Shown: positions 27,915 to 37,542, numbered from the stretch's first letter. The stretch: DNA of 64,000 nucleotides from an uncultured Steroidobacter sp. (GCA_938008435.1 CALLKK010000017.1:124001-188000), one strand, 5' to 3'. A program made the numbers and translations. The notes: generated by a model from the sequence alone, not told the origin.

Positions 27915-30900
27915 TGCGCCGGCTGCTGCTCATCGTCATCCTGATATGCGTAATCCTGCCGCTCGTGGCCGGGGCGCTGTTCCTCTACTCGCCGCTCGGC
28001 GTCAAGATCGTGGCCGGTCAGCTGCATCGCTTGGAGCGCGCCGGCGTCCACATCGAAGGCCTCTCGGGAACCTTCGCCGGGCCGCTGCGCATCGCGCGCT
28101 TCGAGCTCGACCATCCGCGCGTGCACATCGTGGGGCACGACATCGACGCCGATCCGCAGATGCGCGGCTTGCTGCTGCAAACGATTCGCACGCGCTCGCT
28201 GACCGCGCGCGATATCACCGTCGAGCTGCGCCCCACGGAGCTGCCGCCGTCAGACCGGCCGCCGCGCTTCTTGCCGCAATTCATGCGCATCGATGCACGC
28301 GGCGTGCATCTCGCGCAGGTGCGTTACGTGCACGTCGACGGGCGCGTTATCGAAGCGGACGAGATCAGCGGCAGTGTGGCCATTTCCGCGCATCGCCTGC
28401 GCGTCCGTAACTTTGCGATCGCCGCCGAACGCTTCGCCGCTACCGGTGCGTTGCGCCTGACCGCCGCAAGCCCGCTTGGAATTGCCTTGCGCACGCAAGG
28501 AACACTGCAACTTCAGCCCGATCTCGACGTCGCGCTGCAGGCGACTCTCGATGGCAATGTCGATCGCATGAGCATCGGCGTTACGATCGAGCAGCCCAGC
28601 CGCATCATGGCGAACGGACTGTTCGTGCGCACCGACGAGGATTGGCGCATCACGGGCACAGTCACCTCGCCCGCTTTTTCGCTGGCGCCATGGCTCGAAA
28701 CGCCGCCGTTCTCGTTCGCCGACATCGTGCTCGAAGCGGACGTGACGCGCGATGCGATTCGCACCGTCGGCGAGTTCACCGTGCCGGAGTATTCGCTCGT
28801 GCGCGTCAATGTCGATGCGCAAGGACGCTTCGTCGAACAGACGCTGCACATCGATTCGAGCACCTTTACCTTGCCCGGCACGCCGCTGCGCCTCGCGGCA
28901 CAGGGCTCGTTGCACTTTCCGGGCGGATACCCGTTTCTCGATCTGCGCGCGCGCTGGTCGAATCTGCAATGGCCGTACGATGCGTCGCCGCTCATCGAAA
29001 GTGCGCGCGGCGAAGCGGAGCTGCGCGGCACGCTGCCATATCAGTTTGCGATCCGGGCCGACGTGGCAGGACCGAACGTCCCGGCGACAAGCGGCAGCGC
29101 AAGCGGCGTGATCAACAAGGACGCAATCGGCATCGAGCGCTACGACATTGAATTGCTCGGCGGTCGCGCGAGCGGTCAAGGAACGATTGCCTTCGCAGAG
29201 CCACGCGCATGGACGCTCGTTGCGGATGCACGGAATTTGGACATCGGTGCGCTCTTTGCCGAAATGCCCGGCCAAGTGAGCTTCAAGGCCTCCGCCGAAG
29301 GTCGCGGCCTCGACCGGCAGGCAGACTTCAAGCTCGCGCTGGCCGACCTGCGCGGCCGTCTGCGCGGCGAACGCTTGCGCGGCTCGGGCAGCATCGAGCG
29401 TCGCGGCGCTCGTTGGGACGTGCGCGATGCCTCGCTTCGTCTCGGTAATGCGCAACTGACGCTGCAAGCACAGCTTGCGGACACGATCGAGGCGCAGTGG
29501 CAGCTGCGCGCACCAGCGCTCGAACGGCTCCTGCCCGAAACCCGTGGCTCGATCACGTTCTCGGGCGAAGCTCACGGAGCGCGTGCAGCACCCCATATTT
29601 CTGCGAGCCTGCGCGGCACGCGCTTGGCCTTCCGCGATTGGGCCGCCGCTGCGCTCACGCTCGATGGCGAAATCGACGCATCGAATACGCAAACCTCGAA
29701 GCTCGTCGCACGCGCCGAGCGGATCGGCCATGGCGAGCGCCGCGTCGACACCGTGGCACTCGCCGGCAACGGCACGCTCCTCGATCACCGCATCACGCTC
29801 GACGTGCAAGCAAGCGCCGGCACGGCAGAACCGCCCTCGCACGCACATCTCGAGCTCGCGGGTGCCTACGATGCACAGTCCTGGCAAGGTTCGATCGTCG
29901 CGGCGCGCGTGGTGCGCGGCCATCCCGAACACATTCTTGATCTCGCGGAACCTGCCTCGCTGGTGCTCGCAGCCAACCGCGCCGCGCTCGATGAAGCCTG
30001 CTTGAAGGTCGCGAACGGACAACTGTGCGCAGCCGGCAAATGGCAACGCAACGGCGCGTGGGAGGCCAAGCTGTCCGGTTATGAAATTCCGCTCGCCTTG
30101 GTGCTGCCCGCGCCCGAGCCTGAAGTCGAGTATGCCGGCCGCATCGAAGGCAGCGCGCACGCCTTCGGCGGGCCGTCGCTCGCCTGGCAAGGCGAGGCGG
30201 GCATGAAGATCAGCGACGTTGCGATCATCTATCGCCCCGAAGGCGCCGATCCCGAAACGTTGAATCTCGGCACCGGCGGTATGCACCTCGTTGCCGCATC
30301 CGAGCGCATCACGTTCTCGTTCGGCGTGCAGGCCTTCACCGACACGTTCCTGCACACCAATATGGCAATCGAGCGCAACGGCAGCAACGACATCTTGCAC
30401 CTGCCCTTGTCGGGCGACGTCCGCGCCCGCGCGGCCGACGCGAATCTGCTGCCGCTTCTGTTTCCCGAGGTCGATCGCGCCGCGGGCGTGCTCACCGGCA
30501 CGGGCCGCATCTTCGGCACGCTGGCAGCGCCGGAATTCAATGGCCGCATCGAGCTCATCGACGGCGAGCTCGACTCGTACCGCGCCAACTTTGCGTTGCG
30601 CGATCTCGATCTCGTCGCGCGCATCGACGGCACCGCGCTCGCTTTCGACGGCACGGCGAACGCCGGCGACGGGCGGCTACAAGTCTCGGGGAATCTGCGT
30701 TGGCGCGATGGCGGATCGCACGGTCAGATGCGCCTGCGAGGCAACGAGCTGCTCGTCGCAGATCTACCCGAGTATCGCGTCGTCGCCTCGCCGGACTTGC
30801 AGTTCGACATCGCACCCGACCGCATCGACGTGCGCGGCGACGTGACGATCCCCAGCGCACGCATCCAGCCCGCACGCCTCACGGGCGCCGTGACGGCATC

Positions 30901-31657
30901 GAACGACGCACGCTATGTCGGCGAGCACGAAGCCGAACGCACGGGCCGGTTCAAGGTGAACAGCGAGATCCGCGTCAACATGGGACAAGACGTGCGCGTC
31001 GATGCGTTCGGTCTGCACGCTCGCATCGAAGGCGGCGTCACGACGCGCGTGCGCACGGGTCAAGCCACGACCGGCCACGGCGAATTGCGTGTCGCGGAAG
31101 GCCGTTACAGCGCGTACGGCCAACAGCTCGAAATCAGCCGCGGGCAATTGTTGTTCGACAATGCGCCGCTCGACGATCCCGGCCTCGACATCGAGGCGCG
31201 CCGACGCATCGAGACGGTCACGGTCGGCTTGAACGTGCGCGGTACGCTGCAAGAGCCGCGGCTTACGTTCTTCTCCGATCCGTCGATGTCGCAGACGCAG
31301 ATCGTCTCTTACTTGCTCGTCGGCAAACCGATCAGCGCCGGCGATACGGATGCGGCGAGCTCATCGACCGATTCGCTCGCGCTGCAGGGCGGCGGCTTTC
31401 TCGCCGCACAGCTCGGCCGCCGTCTCGGCCTCGAAGAGGTCGGCGTCGAGCACTACGTCAACGCCCAGGGCGAGGCGACGCCCGCGCTCGTGCTCGGCAA
31501 GTTCCTCTCGCCGCGGCTGTTCATCAGCTACGGCATCTCGCTCACCGAGTCCATCAACACGCTCAAGCTGCGTTACACGATCAGCGATCGCTGGGTGTTC
31601 CGCACCGAATCGGGCGAGGCGCAGAGCGCCGACCTCGAATACACGATCGAAAGATGA
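27914..31657 (+). CDS. tamB: Translocation and assembly module subunit TamB (AsmA-like)
   Basis: A 1247-residue protein with one N-terminal membrane helix (LLLIVILICVILPLVAGALF), a long repetitive beta-taco body, and the conserved C-terminal DUF490/TamB domain. In that domain, ARRRIETVTVGLNVRGTLQEP, DPSMSQTQIVSYLLVGKP and LGKFLSPRLFISYG are diagnostic. TamB spans the periplasm and is thought to bridge inner and outer membranes for lipid or barrel-protein movement. It overlaps tamA by one base (TGATG). Confidence 0.92.
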   Translation: MRRLLLIVILICVILPLVAGALFLYSPLGVKIVAGQLHRLERAGVHIEGLSGTFAGPLRIARFELDHPRVHIVGHDIDADPQMRGLLLQTIRTRSLTARDITVELRPTELPPSDRPPRFLPQFMRIDARGVHLAQVRYVHVDGRVIEADEISGSVAISAHRLRVRNFAIAAERFAATGALRLTAASPLGIALRTQGTLQLQPDLDVALQATLDGNVDRMSIGVTIEQPSRIMANGLFVRTDEDWRITGTVTSPAFSLAPWLETPPFSFADIVLEADVTRDAIRTVGEFTVPEYSLVRVNVDAQGRFVEQTLHIDSSTFTLPGTPLRLAAQGSLHFPGGYPFLDLRARWSNLQWPYDASPLIESARGEAELRGTLPYQFAIRADVAGPNVPATSGSASGVINKDAIGIERYDIELLGGRASGQGTIAFAEPRAWTLVADARNLDIGALFAEMPGQVSFKASAEGRGLDRQADFKLALADLRGRLRGERLRGSGSIERRGARWDVRDASLRLGNAQLTLQAQLADTIEAQWQLRAPALERLLPETRGSITFSGEAHGARAAPHISASLRGTRLAFRDWAAAALTLDGEIDASNTQTSKLVARAERIGHGERRVDTVALAGNGTLLDHRITLDVQASAGTAEPPSHAHLELAGAYDAQSWQGSIVAARVVRGHPEHILDLAEPASLVLAANRAALDEACLKVANGQLCAAGKWQRNGAWEAKLSGYEIPLALVLPAPEPEVEYAGRIEGSAHAFGGPSLAWQGEAGMKISDVAIIYRPEGADPETLNLGTGGMHLVAASERITFSFGVQAFTDTFLHTNMAIERNGSNDILHLPLSGDVRARAADANLLPLLFPEVDRAAGVLTGTGRIFGTLAAPEFNGRIELIDGELDSYRANFALRDLDLVARIDGTALAFDGTANAGDGRLQVSGNLRWRDGGSHGQMRLRGNELLVADLPEYRVVASPDLQFDIAPDRIDVRGDVTIPSARIQPARLTGAVTASNDARYVGEHEAERTGRFKVNSEIRVNMGQDVRVDAFGLHARIEGGVTTRVRTGQATTGHGELRVAEGRYSAYGQQLEISRGQLLFDNAPLDDPGLDIEARRRIETVTVGLNVRGTLQEPRLTFFSDPSMSQTQIVSYLLVGKPISAGDTDAASSSTDSLALQGGGFLAAQLGRRLGLEEVGVEHYVNAQGEATPALVLGKFLSPRLFISYGISLTESINTLKLRYTISDRWVFRTESGEAQSADLEYTIER

Positions 31658-31692
31658 CGAACACGCGCTGAGCCCTTGGCGGACTCGTCGCG

Positions 31693-32307
31693 TCAATCGA
31701 ATTCCGTCGGCTTGGCCGGGTTCAGGTAATGCTCGTAGACGAGCCGGATCTGCTCCGCCGTCGTCCGCCCGGTGGAGAGCTCGGGCAGCTCGTCGAGCGC
31801 GAAAAACCCGACATCCGTCGTTTCGTAGCTGCCGCGCGCCTCACCGCCGGTGATCTCGCAGACGAAGAACAGCTTCCAGATATGAAACAGATACGCCGGA
31901 TAGTTGCGCCGGTTGCGATCATGAACGGCCGCCAGCTTGACGGCGCGCGCCGTGAAGCCGGATTCCTGTTCGATTTCTTTTTCTACGGCGCGCGACGGCG
32001 AGTCGTTCACGTCCGCCCAACCGCCCGGTAACGTCCACTTGCCGTCGACGCGTTCGCGCACGAGCAATACGCGTCCGTCCCGAAAGCACGCGCCCCGCAC
32101 GTCGATCTTCGGCGTCGCATAGCCGTCTTCTACGAACCAAGCGGCATGCAGCTTGTCCGCGGTGACGGACGATTCGAGCGCGAGCAATTGCGTCGCGATC
32201 TGTGCAACTTCCCGATAGCGTTCGCGGTCATACTCGTCCTGACTGAAGTGCAGCCCGGTCTGAGAGAGGGCGAGCAAGCGGCGCGCAAGCTCCAGGGTCG
32301 TGCTCAT
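31693..32307 (-). CDS. Nudix hydrolase with N-terminal Nudix_N-type domain
   Basis: The 204-residue protein has a helical N-terminal region (about 1-60, LELARRLLALSQTGLHFSQ, DRERYREVAQIATQLLA) of the Nudix_N type. A Nudix domain follows, with box GGWADVNDSPSRAVEKEIEQESG. Such proteins hydrolyse nucleoside diphosphate derivatives; some act on ADP-ribose or CDP-choline. The start at 32307 was preferred to a TTG at 32328 for its GGAAAG and ATG. The substrate is unknown. Confidence 0.8.
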   Translation of the reverse strand: MSTTLELARRLLALSQTGLHFSQDEYDRERYREVAQIATQLLALESSVTADKLHAAWFVEDGYATPKIDVRGACFRDGRVLLVRERVDGKWTLPGGWADVNDSPSRAVEKEIEQESGFTARAVKLAAVHDRNRRNYPAYLFHIWKLFFVCEITGGEARGSYETTDVGFFALDELPELSTGRTTAEQIRLVYEHYLNPAKPTEFD

Positions 32308-32516
32308 GAGCTTTCCACATGACGACAAGCGACCCGGCGAAAGTAACCGGTTGGCGCAGCGGCGTCAGCAGGGGTTGCCGACCGGCGCAAGCGACTCGCC
32401 CGCGGCGACTTCGTAAGGCTGACATATCGCGAGGAAGCGGCAGCGATTGCGTCGTTCATCTCTTTTTATGCTGGCCGCTTTTCGCTGACACGCACAGACT
32501 GTAGCCTCTCGCCCCC

Positions 32517-33428
32517 GTGACCTCCCAACCCGCTCATCCTTCCTCCCGCATCGACGTTCGCGGACTGGCTTCGACATCGGGCGCCTTTTTCATCTGGGGC
32601 CTGCTGCCCCTTTATTTGAAGGCGCTCGAGCGCGTGTCGGTCCTGCAGGTGACGGCGCACCGCTTGGTGTGGGGGTGCCTGTTTGCGCTCGGCTGGTTGG
32701 GGGTGCGGCGCGAGCTCGGCCAGGTGCGCGAAGCACTCGGCAACCCGAGCGTTCGCTGGCGCCTGTTGGCGAGCGCCGCGCTCATCAGCGCCAATTGGAT
32801 CACCTATATGTACGGGATCGCGAGCGAGCGCGTCGTCGAGACGAGCCTGGGCTACTTCATCAATCCGCTCGTCAATGTCGTGCTCGGTGTGGTCGTGCTG
32901 CGCGAGCGGCTGAACGCCGTGCAGTGGCTGGCCGTCGCCATTGCAGCGGCCGGCGTCAGCTACCTCACCTGGAGGGCAGGCCATCTGCCCTGGATCGCGC
33001 TGACGCTGGCGCTCACCTTCGGGCTCTACGGTCTCGTACGCAAAGTCGTCCGAGTTGATGCGCTGCCGGGACTGGCGAGCGAAACGCTGCTGCTCCTGCC
33101 GATCGGGATGGCCTATCTCATTTGGTGCGAGGCGACCGGTATCGGCGCCCTGGGGCATGAAAGCACGGCGATCAATGTCCTACTCGTGCTCGGCGGCCCG
33201 CTCACGGCGGTGCCGCTCTTCCTGTTCGCCTTCGGCGCCCGCCGCATTCCTTATTCGACCGTCGGCTTGATTCAGTACATCGGACCGACGCTCCAGCTGC
33301 TCCTCGCCGTGCTCGTCTTCCATGAGCCCTTTGCGGGCCCCCGGGTGATCGGCTTTGCCATGATCTGGGCGGCGCTTGCTCTCTACGCCGCGGACGGCCT
33401 GTGGCGGGCGCGGAAAACCGTGCAGTAA
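32517..33428 (+). CDS. rarD: RarD-type EamA-family transporter
   Basis: A 303-residue protein with ten predicted membrane helices from about residue 18 on. FFIWGLLPLYLKALERVS, AHRLVWGCLFALGW, NWITYMYGIAS and LGYFINPLVNVVLG are characteristic of RarD, the chloramphenicol-sensitivity-type branch of the drug/metabolite transporters. The substrate is not established for this family. GTG start at 32517. Confidence 0.87.
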   Translation: MTSQPAHPSSRIDVRGLASTSGAFFIWGLLPLYLKALERVSVLQVTAHRLVWGCLFALGWLGVRRELGQVREALGNPSVRWRLLASAALISANWITYMYGIASERVVETSLGYFINPLVNVVLGVVVLRERLNAVQWLAVAIAAAGVSYLTWRAGHLPWIALTLALTFGLYGLVRKVVRVDALPGLASETLLLLPIGMAYLIWCEATGIGALGHESTAINVLLVLGGPLTAVPLFLFAFGARRIPYSTVGLIQYIGPTLQLLLAVLVFHEPFAGPRVIGFAMIWAALALYAADGLWRARKTVQ

Positions 33429-33450
33429 CCCGCTTTTCCCCTCTTCCTGA

Positions 33451-33485
33451 GCCCAGCACCCAGGGGCCAGGGCCCAGCACCCGGG
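33451..33485 (+). repeat. Degenerate tandem heptamer array upstream of argR
   Basis: Five consecutive 7-bp units: GCCCAGC, ACCCAGG, GGCCAGG, GCCCAGC, ACCCGGG. They lie between rarD and the argR promoter. The 7-bp period matches the arrays flanking the argB-argH junction, although the unit sequence differs. Confidence 0.6.
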
Positions 33486-33492
33486 CAAGCCA

Positions 33493-33540
33493 TTGACAGC
33501 CCTTGCATAATTATGCAGAGTACGCGCGTTTTTATGCGCC
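33493..33540 (+). promoter_or_regulatory. argR promoter with tandem ARG boxes
   Basis: TTGACA (33493-33498) provides a -35 box. The perfect palindrome TGCATAATTATGCA (33504-33517) is the core of an 18-bp ARG box (33502-33519). After 3 bp a second, weaker 18-bp box (33523-33540) keeps the right half TTATGCG. Paired boxes with 3-bp spacing are typical of ArgR hexamer sites. They overlap the promoter, implying repression of argR and possibly of the whole cluster. Confidence 0.75.
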
Positions 33541-33574
33541 CGCTTGGGTAATCCGCCGCCCGTACCCGTCAGTC

Positions 33575-34051
33575 ATGGCCGCCGAGCTCAATCAATCCGC
33601 GTCGCGACGTGCGGCGATTCTGCGCATCCTGCGCGAATCGACCGTGCACAGTCAGGACGAGCTCGTGAAGGCGCTGCGCAAGCACGGCTTCGATGCGACG
33701 CAGTCGAGCGTCAGCCGCGATCTGCGCGAGCTCGGGGTGGCCAAGGCGGGCGATCGCTACATCGTTCCGGACGACGCCCTCGCGATCAATCACTTCGAGG
33801 CCATCACGACCTTCGTCGTCGATGTGCACACCGCAGGTCCGTCGCTGACCGTCGTCAAGACCACGACCGGCACGGCGCAAAGCGTCGCCGTCGCCATCGA
33901 CAAATCGAATTGGCCCGAGGTCGTCGGCACGATCTCGGGCGACGACACCATCTTCATCGCCACCGAAGATGAGCGCGCTCAGCGTCAGCTGCTCGAGCGT
34001 CTGCGCGAAATCTTCCCGAACATCGGTCAGGGAGCGTTCGGGCGACGCTAG
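33575..34051 (+). CDS. argR: Arginine repressor ArgR
   Basis: The 158-residue protein has a winged-helix N-terminus (RRAAILRILRESTVHSQDE, SSVSRDLRELGVAK) and an arginine-binding oligomerisation domain with the conserved late motif GDDTIFIATEDE. ArgR forms hexamers and, with arginine as corepressor, binds ARG boxes. The start was chosen at MAAELN, which gives the usual length. It leads the arginine cluster. Confidence 0.92.
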   Translation: MAAELNQSASRRAAILRILRESTVHSQDELVKALRKHGFDATQSSVSRDLRELGVAKAGDRYIVPDDALAINHFEAITTFVVDVHTAGPSLTVVKTTTGTAQSVAVAIDKSNWPEVVGTISGDDTIFIATEDERAQRQLLERLREIFPNIGQGAFGRR

Positions 34052-34123
34052 CGCGCAGCGCAGCGACCGCCGCAATCCTTGAGCCGCACTGCTCCACCAA
34101 CTTATCTACATCCGTCAATCATC

Positions 34124-35344
34124 ATGACCGACACTCTTCCTCCTGGCAGCGATCCGATTCTGCTTGCGTTCTCGGGCGGGCTCGACACGTCCTTCCTGGT
34201 ACCGTGGCTGAGCGAGCAATACGGCCGACCGGTGATCACCGTCACCGTCGATACCGGCGGCATCGACGCCGAGGCTGCGAAGGTGCTCGCCGAACGCGCC
34301 CGCGCGCTCGGCGCGAAGGAGCACGTGCAGATCGACGCGCGTAAGGCGTACTTCGATCAGGTGATCAAGTACCTGATCATGGGCAACGTCAAGCGCGGTC
34401 AGATGTATCCGCTCTGCGTCGGCGCCGAGCGCGTCATGCAGGCGCAGACGATCGCCGACTATGCGCGCCAGATCGGCACCAAGATCGTCGCGCACGGCTG
34501 CACGGCGGCCGGCAACGATCAAGTGCGCTTCGAGGTCGCGCTGCGCACCATCGCGCCCGAGCTCACCATCCTCGCGCCGGTGCGCGATCAGGCCTTCAAG
34601 CGGCCCGAGCAGCTCAAGTTCCTGGAAGATCGCAAGCTCCCGATTCCGCCGTACGGCGCGACGTACTCGGTCAATCGGGGCCTGTGGGGCGTGACGATCG
34701 GCGGCAAGGAAACGCTCACCTCCGAGGGCAGCATCCCCGAGCATGCCTGGGTGCTCTCGAAGACGGCGTTCACCAATCCGCAGCCGCCCGAGACGCACAC
34801 GATCGGCTTCGAGCAAGGCATTCCGGTGAGCCTCGACGGCAAGCAGCTCGATCCCGTGACGCTCATCGAGCAGCTCGAAGCGATCGGCGCGAAGTTCGGC
34901 ATCGGTCGCGGCATTCACTTGGGCGACACCATCATCGGCACGAAGGGCCGCGTCGCCTTCGAAGCGCCCGCTGCCGAAGTGCTCATCAATGCGCATCGCG
35001 AGCTCGAAAAGCTCGTCATGACGGGCCGTCAGCAACGCATCAAGGAGATGCTCGCCGGTCCCTACGGCGATCTCGTGCACGAAGGTCAGCACTTGGATCC
35101 TGTCTGCCGCGATATCGAAGCGCTGTTCGTTTCCTCGCAGGCACGCGTCACCGGCGAAGTCAAAGTGCTCTATCGCCCGGGCAATGCCTTCGTCGAAGGC
35201 GTGACCTCGCCGTACTCGATCATGGCGGCCTCGAAGGGCGTGTACGGCGAAGCGGCCGGCGAATGGACCGCGCAGGATGCGCTCGGCTTCTCCAAGATGG
35301 TCGGCCTGCCCGGCATCTTCTGGGCGCGCGCGGGCAAGCGCTAG
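34124..35344 (+). CDS. argG: Argininosuccinate synthase
   Basis: The 406-residue enzyme condenses citrulline and aspartate with ATP. It shows the N-type ATP pyrophosphatase loop AFSGGLDTSFLVPWL at residues 13-27 and citrulline/aspartate-binding segments including AHGCTAAGNDQVRFE and YSVNRGLWGVTIGG. ATG 34124 was chosen because the conserved core starts soon after; a TTG at 34079 would add 15 unlikely residues. It follows argR by 72 nt. Confidence 0.93.
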   Translation: MTDTLPPGSDPILLAFSGGLDTSFLVPWLSEQYGRPVITVTVDTGGIDAEAAKVLAERARALGAKEHVQIDARKAYFDQVIKYLIMGNVKRGQMYPLCVGAERVMQAQTIADYARQIGTKIVAHGCTAAGNDQVRFEVALRTIAPELTILAPVRDQAFKRPEQLKFLEDRKLPIPPYGATYSVNRGLWGVTIGGKETLTSEGSIPEHAWVLSKTAFTNPQPPETHTIGFEQGIPVSLDGKQLDPVTLIEQLEAIGAKFGIGRGIHLGDTIIGTKGRVAFEAPAAEVLINAHRELEKLVMTGRQQRIKEMLAGPYGDLVHEGQHLDPVCRDIEALFVSSQARVTGEVKVLYRPGNAFVEGVTSPYSIMAASKGVYGEAAGEWTAQDALGFSKMVGLPGIFWARAGKR

Positions 35345-35379
35345 CGCGCAGCCTTCCTCATTTCGTCACGGTCAGAGCC

Positions 35380-36459
35380 ATGAAAACCGTCGTCGTCGAC
35401 AAGATCGCCTCCATTACGCAAGCGCTCAATCTGAGCCGCGAGCTGCGCGTGGCCACCACGGACATTCCGTGCGAGGAAGGCGTCGTGCTGGTCGCGGAGA
35501 TCCTCAACAACAAGTCGACCTACAACACGCTCGAGCTGACGAGCGGACGGATGGCGAAGCTGTCGAAGGGCGACATCATCGTCGGTGCGCTCGGCCATCG
35601 TCAGGCGCTCTTCGGCTACTCGGGTCATCTGCCCCAGTCGGTCAAGGAAGGCGACATCATCCAGGTGCTCAACATCGGCGGCGTGCTCGGCGTCTGCGAT
35701 TCGGTCAATCCCGAGAAAGGCCGGCCGTTCGACGCACGCGTCATCGGCGTCGTGCTGCAGTTCCCGTATCTCGGCGAGCGCATCGGCGTGCCGGCGCGCG
35801 TCGGCTACAAGCGCTTGGATCCGAACGCGAAGCTCGATACGCACGGCGTGCCCGTGGTCGCGCTCGCTGGCACGTGTATGGAAGCCGGCAAGACGGCCGC
35901 TGCGTGCGCGATCGTCGCGCGCATGCGCCATCGCGGCCTGAACGTGCACGCGTTCAAAGCCACCGGCGTTTCGTTGCGTCGTGACATCCTGGCGATGGAG
36001 GACGCAGGCGCCCGCCGCAGCATGATCTTCACCGACCTCGGCGTCGTCACCACCACGGCCGAGAACGGCCCGGCGATCACGCGCGCGCTGCTCACCGAAA
36101 TGTCGCAAGGCGAGCCAGATGTGATCGTGTTCGAGCTCGGCGACGGCCTGCTCGGCGCTTACGGTGTGGAAGCGATTCTCTCGTCGCCCGACATTCGGCA
36201 AGCGCTCACGTCCGTCGTGCTCTCGGCAAACGATCCCGTCGCCGCATGGGGCGGCGTGAAGCTCCTGCGCGAACGCTTCCAGATCGAGCCGACCGTCGTA
36301 ACGGGCCCGGCCACCGACAATGCCGTGGGCGTCAAGATCATCCGCGAGCAGTTCGGTGTGCCTGCCTACAACGCGATCACCGACGGTGCCGCACTCGCCG
36401 ACCACATCATCGACGCGATCGGCCTCGGCAACAAAGCGGCGCCGAAGGCAGCCGAGTGA
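35380..36459 (+). CDS. P-loop NTPase of unknown function inside the arginine cluster (DUF1611-like)
   Basis: A 359-residue two-domain protein. Residues 1-150 are beta-rich, with repeated glycine turns and no recognised motif. Residues 155-359 form a P-loop domain with Walker A GTCMEAGKT (164-172), AFKATGVSLRRDI, and an acidic IVFELGDGLLG (about 249-259). It resembles the BioD/CobQ/DUF1611 group of P-loop enzymes, which often make amide or carboxylate bonds. Its position between argG and argC, 35 nt after argG and 15 nt before argC, suggests a role linked to arginine synthesis. That role is not known to me, and I do not assign a reaction. Confidence 0.6.
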   Translation: MKTVVVDKIASITQALNLSRELRVATTDIPCEEGVVLVAEILNNKSTYNTLELTSGRMAKLSKGDIIVGALGHRQALFGYSGHLPQSVKEGDIIQVLNIGGVLGVCDSVNPEKGRPFDARVIGVVLQFPYLGERIGVPARVGYKRLDPNAKLDTHGVPVVALAGTCMEAGKTAAACAIVARMRHRGLNVHAFKATGVSLRRDILAMEDAGARRSMIFTDLGVVTTTAENGPAITRALLTEMSQGEPDVIVFELGDGLLGAYGVEAILSSPDIRQALTSVVLSANDPVAAWGGVKLLRERFQIEPTVVTGPATDNAVGVKIIREQFGVPAYNAITDGAALADHIIDAIGLGNKAAPKAAE

Positions 36460-36474
36460 ACCAGCTGCACGACC

Positions 36475-37542
36475 ATGACCACTACGAACAAGCTTCCTAC
36501 GATCGTCCTCGGCGGCACCGGCTATGTCGCAGGCGAGCTCCTGCGCCTGATCGCAGGGCATCCGTACCTCGAGCTCAAGGCCGTGCTGTCTGACAGCCAA
36601 CCCGGCGAGCTCGTCGCGAAATCGTTCGCGCATCTCGCGCCCATTTATCCCGAGCTCACGTTCTCGAGCTTCGAGTCGATCAAGCAATTGCTCGGCACGC
36701 TGCCGGAGGCTGCCGTGGTCTCCGCCGCTCCGCATGGCGTCGCTGCGAAACTGATCGACGACTTGCTCGTTGCCGCCGAACAGGCAGGCACGCGCGTGCG
36801 CGTGTTCGATATCTCCGCGGACTATCGTTATACGACTGCGGGTGCGTACGAAGCCGTCTACAAGCATGCGCACGGCGCACCGGCGCGCATTGCGCAGTTC
36901 ACGTGCGCGGTACCGGAGCATCTGGAGACGATCGCAACGCCGCACCTCGCGCAGCCGGGCTGTTTTGCGACCGCGATCCTCCTTGCCAGCGTGCCGCTGC
37001 TCAAGCTCGATCTCGTCGAACCGCGTCTGTACGTCGTCGGCATCACCGGCAGCACTGGCTCGGGTCGCACGCCTTCGGCCGGCACGCACCATCCGCAACG
37101 CCACAGCGATCTGTACGCATACAACCCGCTCGCGCATCGACATGCGCCTGAGATCGTGGCGCTGGCGCGCGCCGCCTCAGGCATCGAGGCCGAGCTCAAT
37201 TTCGTGCCGCATTCGGGCCCGTTTGCGCGCGGTATTCATGTCACCGTGCAGGCGCCTGCGCGCCGCGCGCTCAAGACGCCCGAGCTCATCGAGCAGTTGA
37301 GCGCGTTCTATCGCGACAAGCCGTTCGTGCGCGTGAGCAGCACGCTGCCGCACGTCAAAGATGTCGCGGGCAGCAATTATTCGTTCTTGAGCGGCGTGGC
37401 CAACGACAAGACGATCGCCGTCATGTGCGTGATCGACAATCTCGTGAAAGGCGCCGCAGGCGGCGCGCTGCAGTGGCTCAATCGCGCATACGGCTTTCCG
37501 GAAACGGCAGGTCTCGGCGCGCCAGCGCCAGGGTGGACATGA
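36475..37542 (+). CDS. argC: N-acetyl-gamma-glutamyl-phosphate reductase
   Basis: The 355-residue enzyme has an N-terminal dinucleotide-binding motif VLGGTGYVAGELLRL, the catalytic cysteine in AQPGCFATA (C163), and VVGITGSTGSGRTPS. The C-terminal domain supplies the histidine in FVPHSGPFARGIHVTV. It reduces the acylglutamyl phosphate made by ArgB to the semialdehyde used by ArgD. Whether the acyl group is acetyl or another depends on the unusual carbamoyltransferase downstream. Confidence 0.9.
   Translation: MTTTNKLPTIVLGGTGYVAGELLRLIAGHPYLELKAVLSDSQPGELVAKSFAHLAPIYPELTFSSFESIKQLLGTLPEAAVVSAAPHGVAAKLIDDLLVAAEQAGTRVRVFDISADYRYTTAGAYEAVYKHAHGAPARIAQFTCAVPEHLETIATPHLAQPGCFATAILLASVPLLKLDLVEPRLYVVGITGSTGSGRTPSAGTHHPQRHSDLYAYNPLAHRHAPEIVALARAASGIEAELNFVPHSGPFARGIHVTVQAPARRALKTPELIEQLSAFYRDKPFVRVSSTLPHVKDVAGSNYSFLSGVANDKTIAVMCVIDNLVKGAAGGALQWLNRAYGFPETAGLGAPAPGWT

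Noticed and set aside
28250..30400. Open frame of 716 codons antisense to tamB
   Set aside because: No start context, no domain, and the composition is that of a reverse-strand shadow.
33451..33485. Heptamer run considered as a binding-site array for a plasmid-type replication initiator
   Set aside because: Too short and degenerate, no origin features or rep gene nearby.
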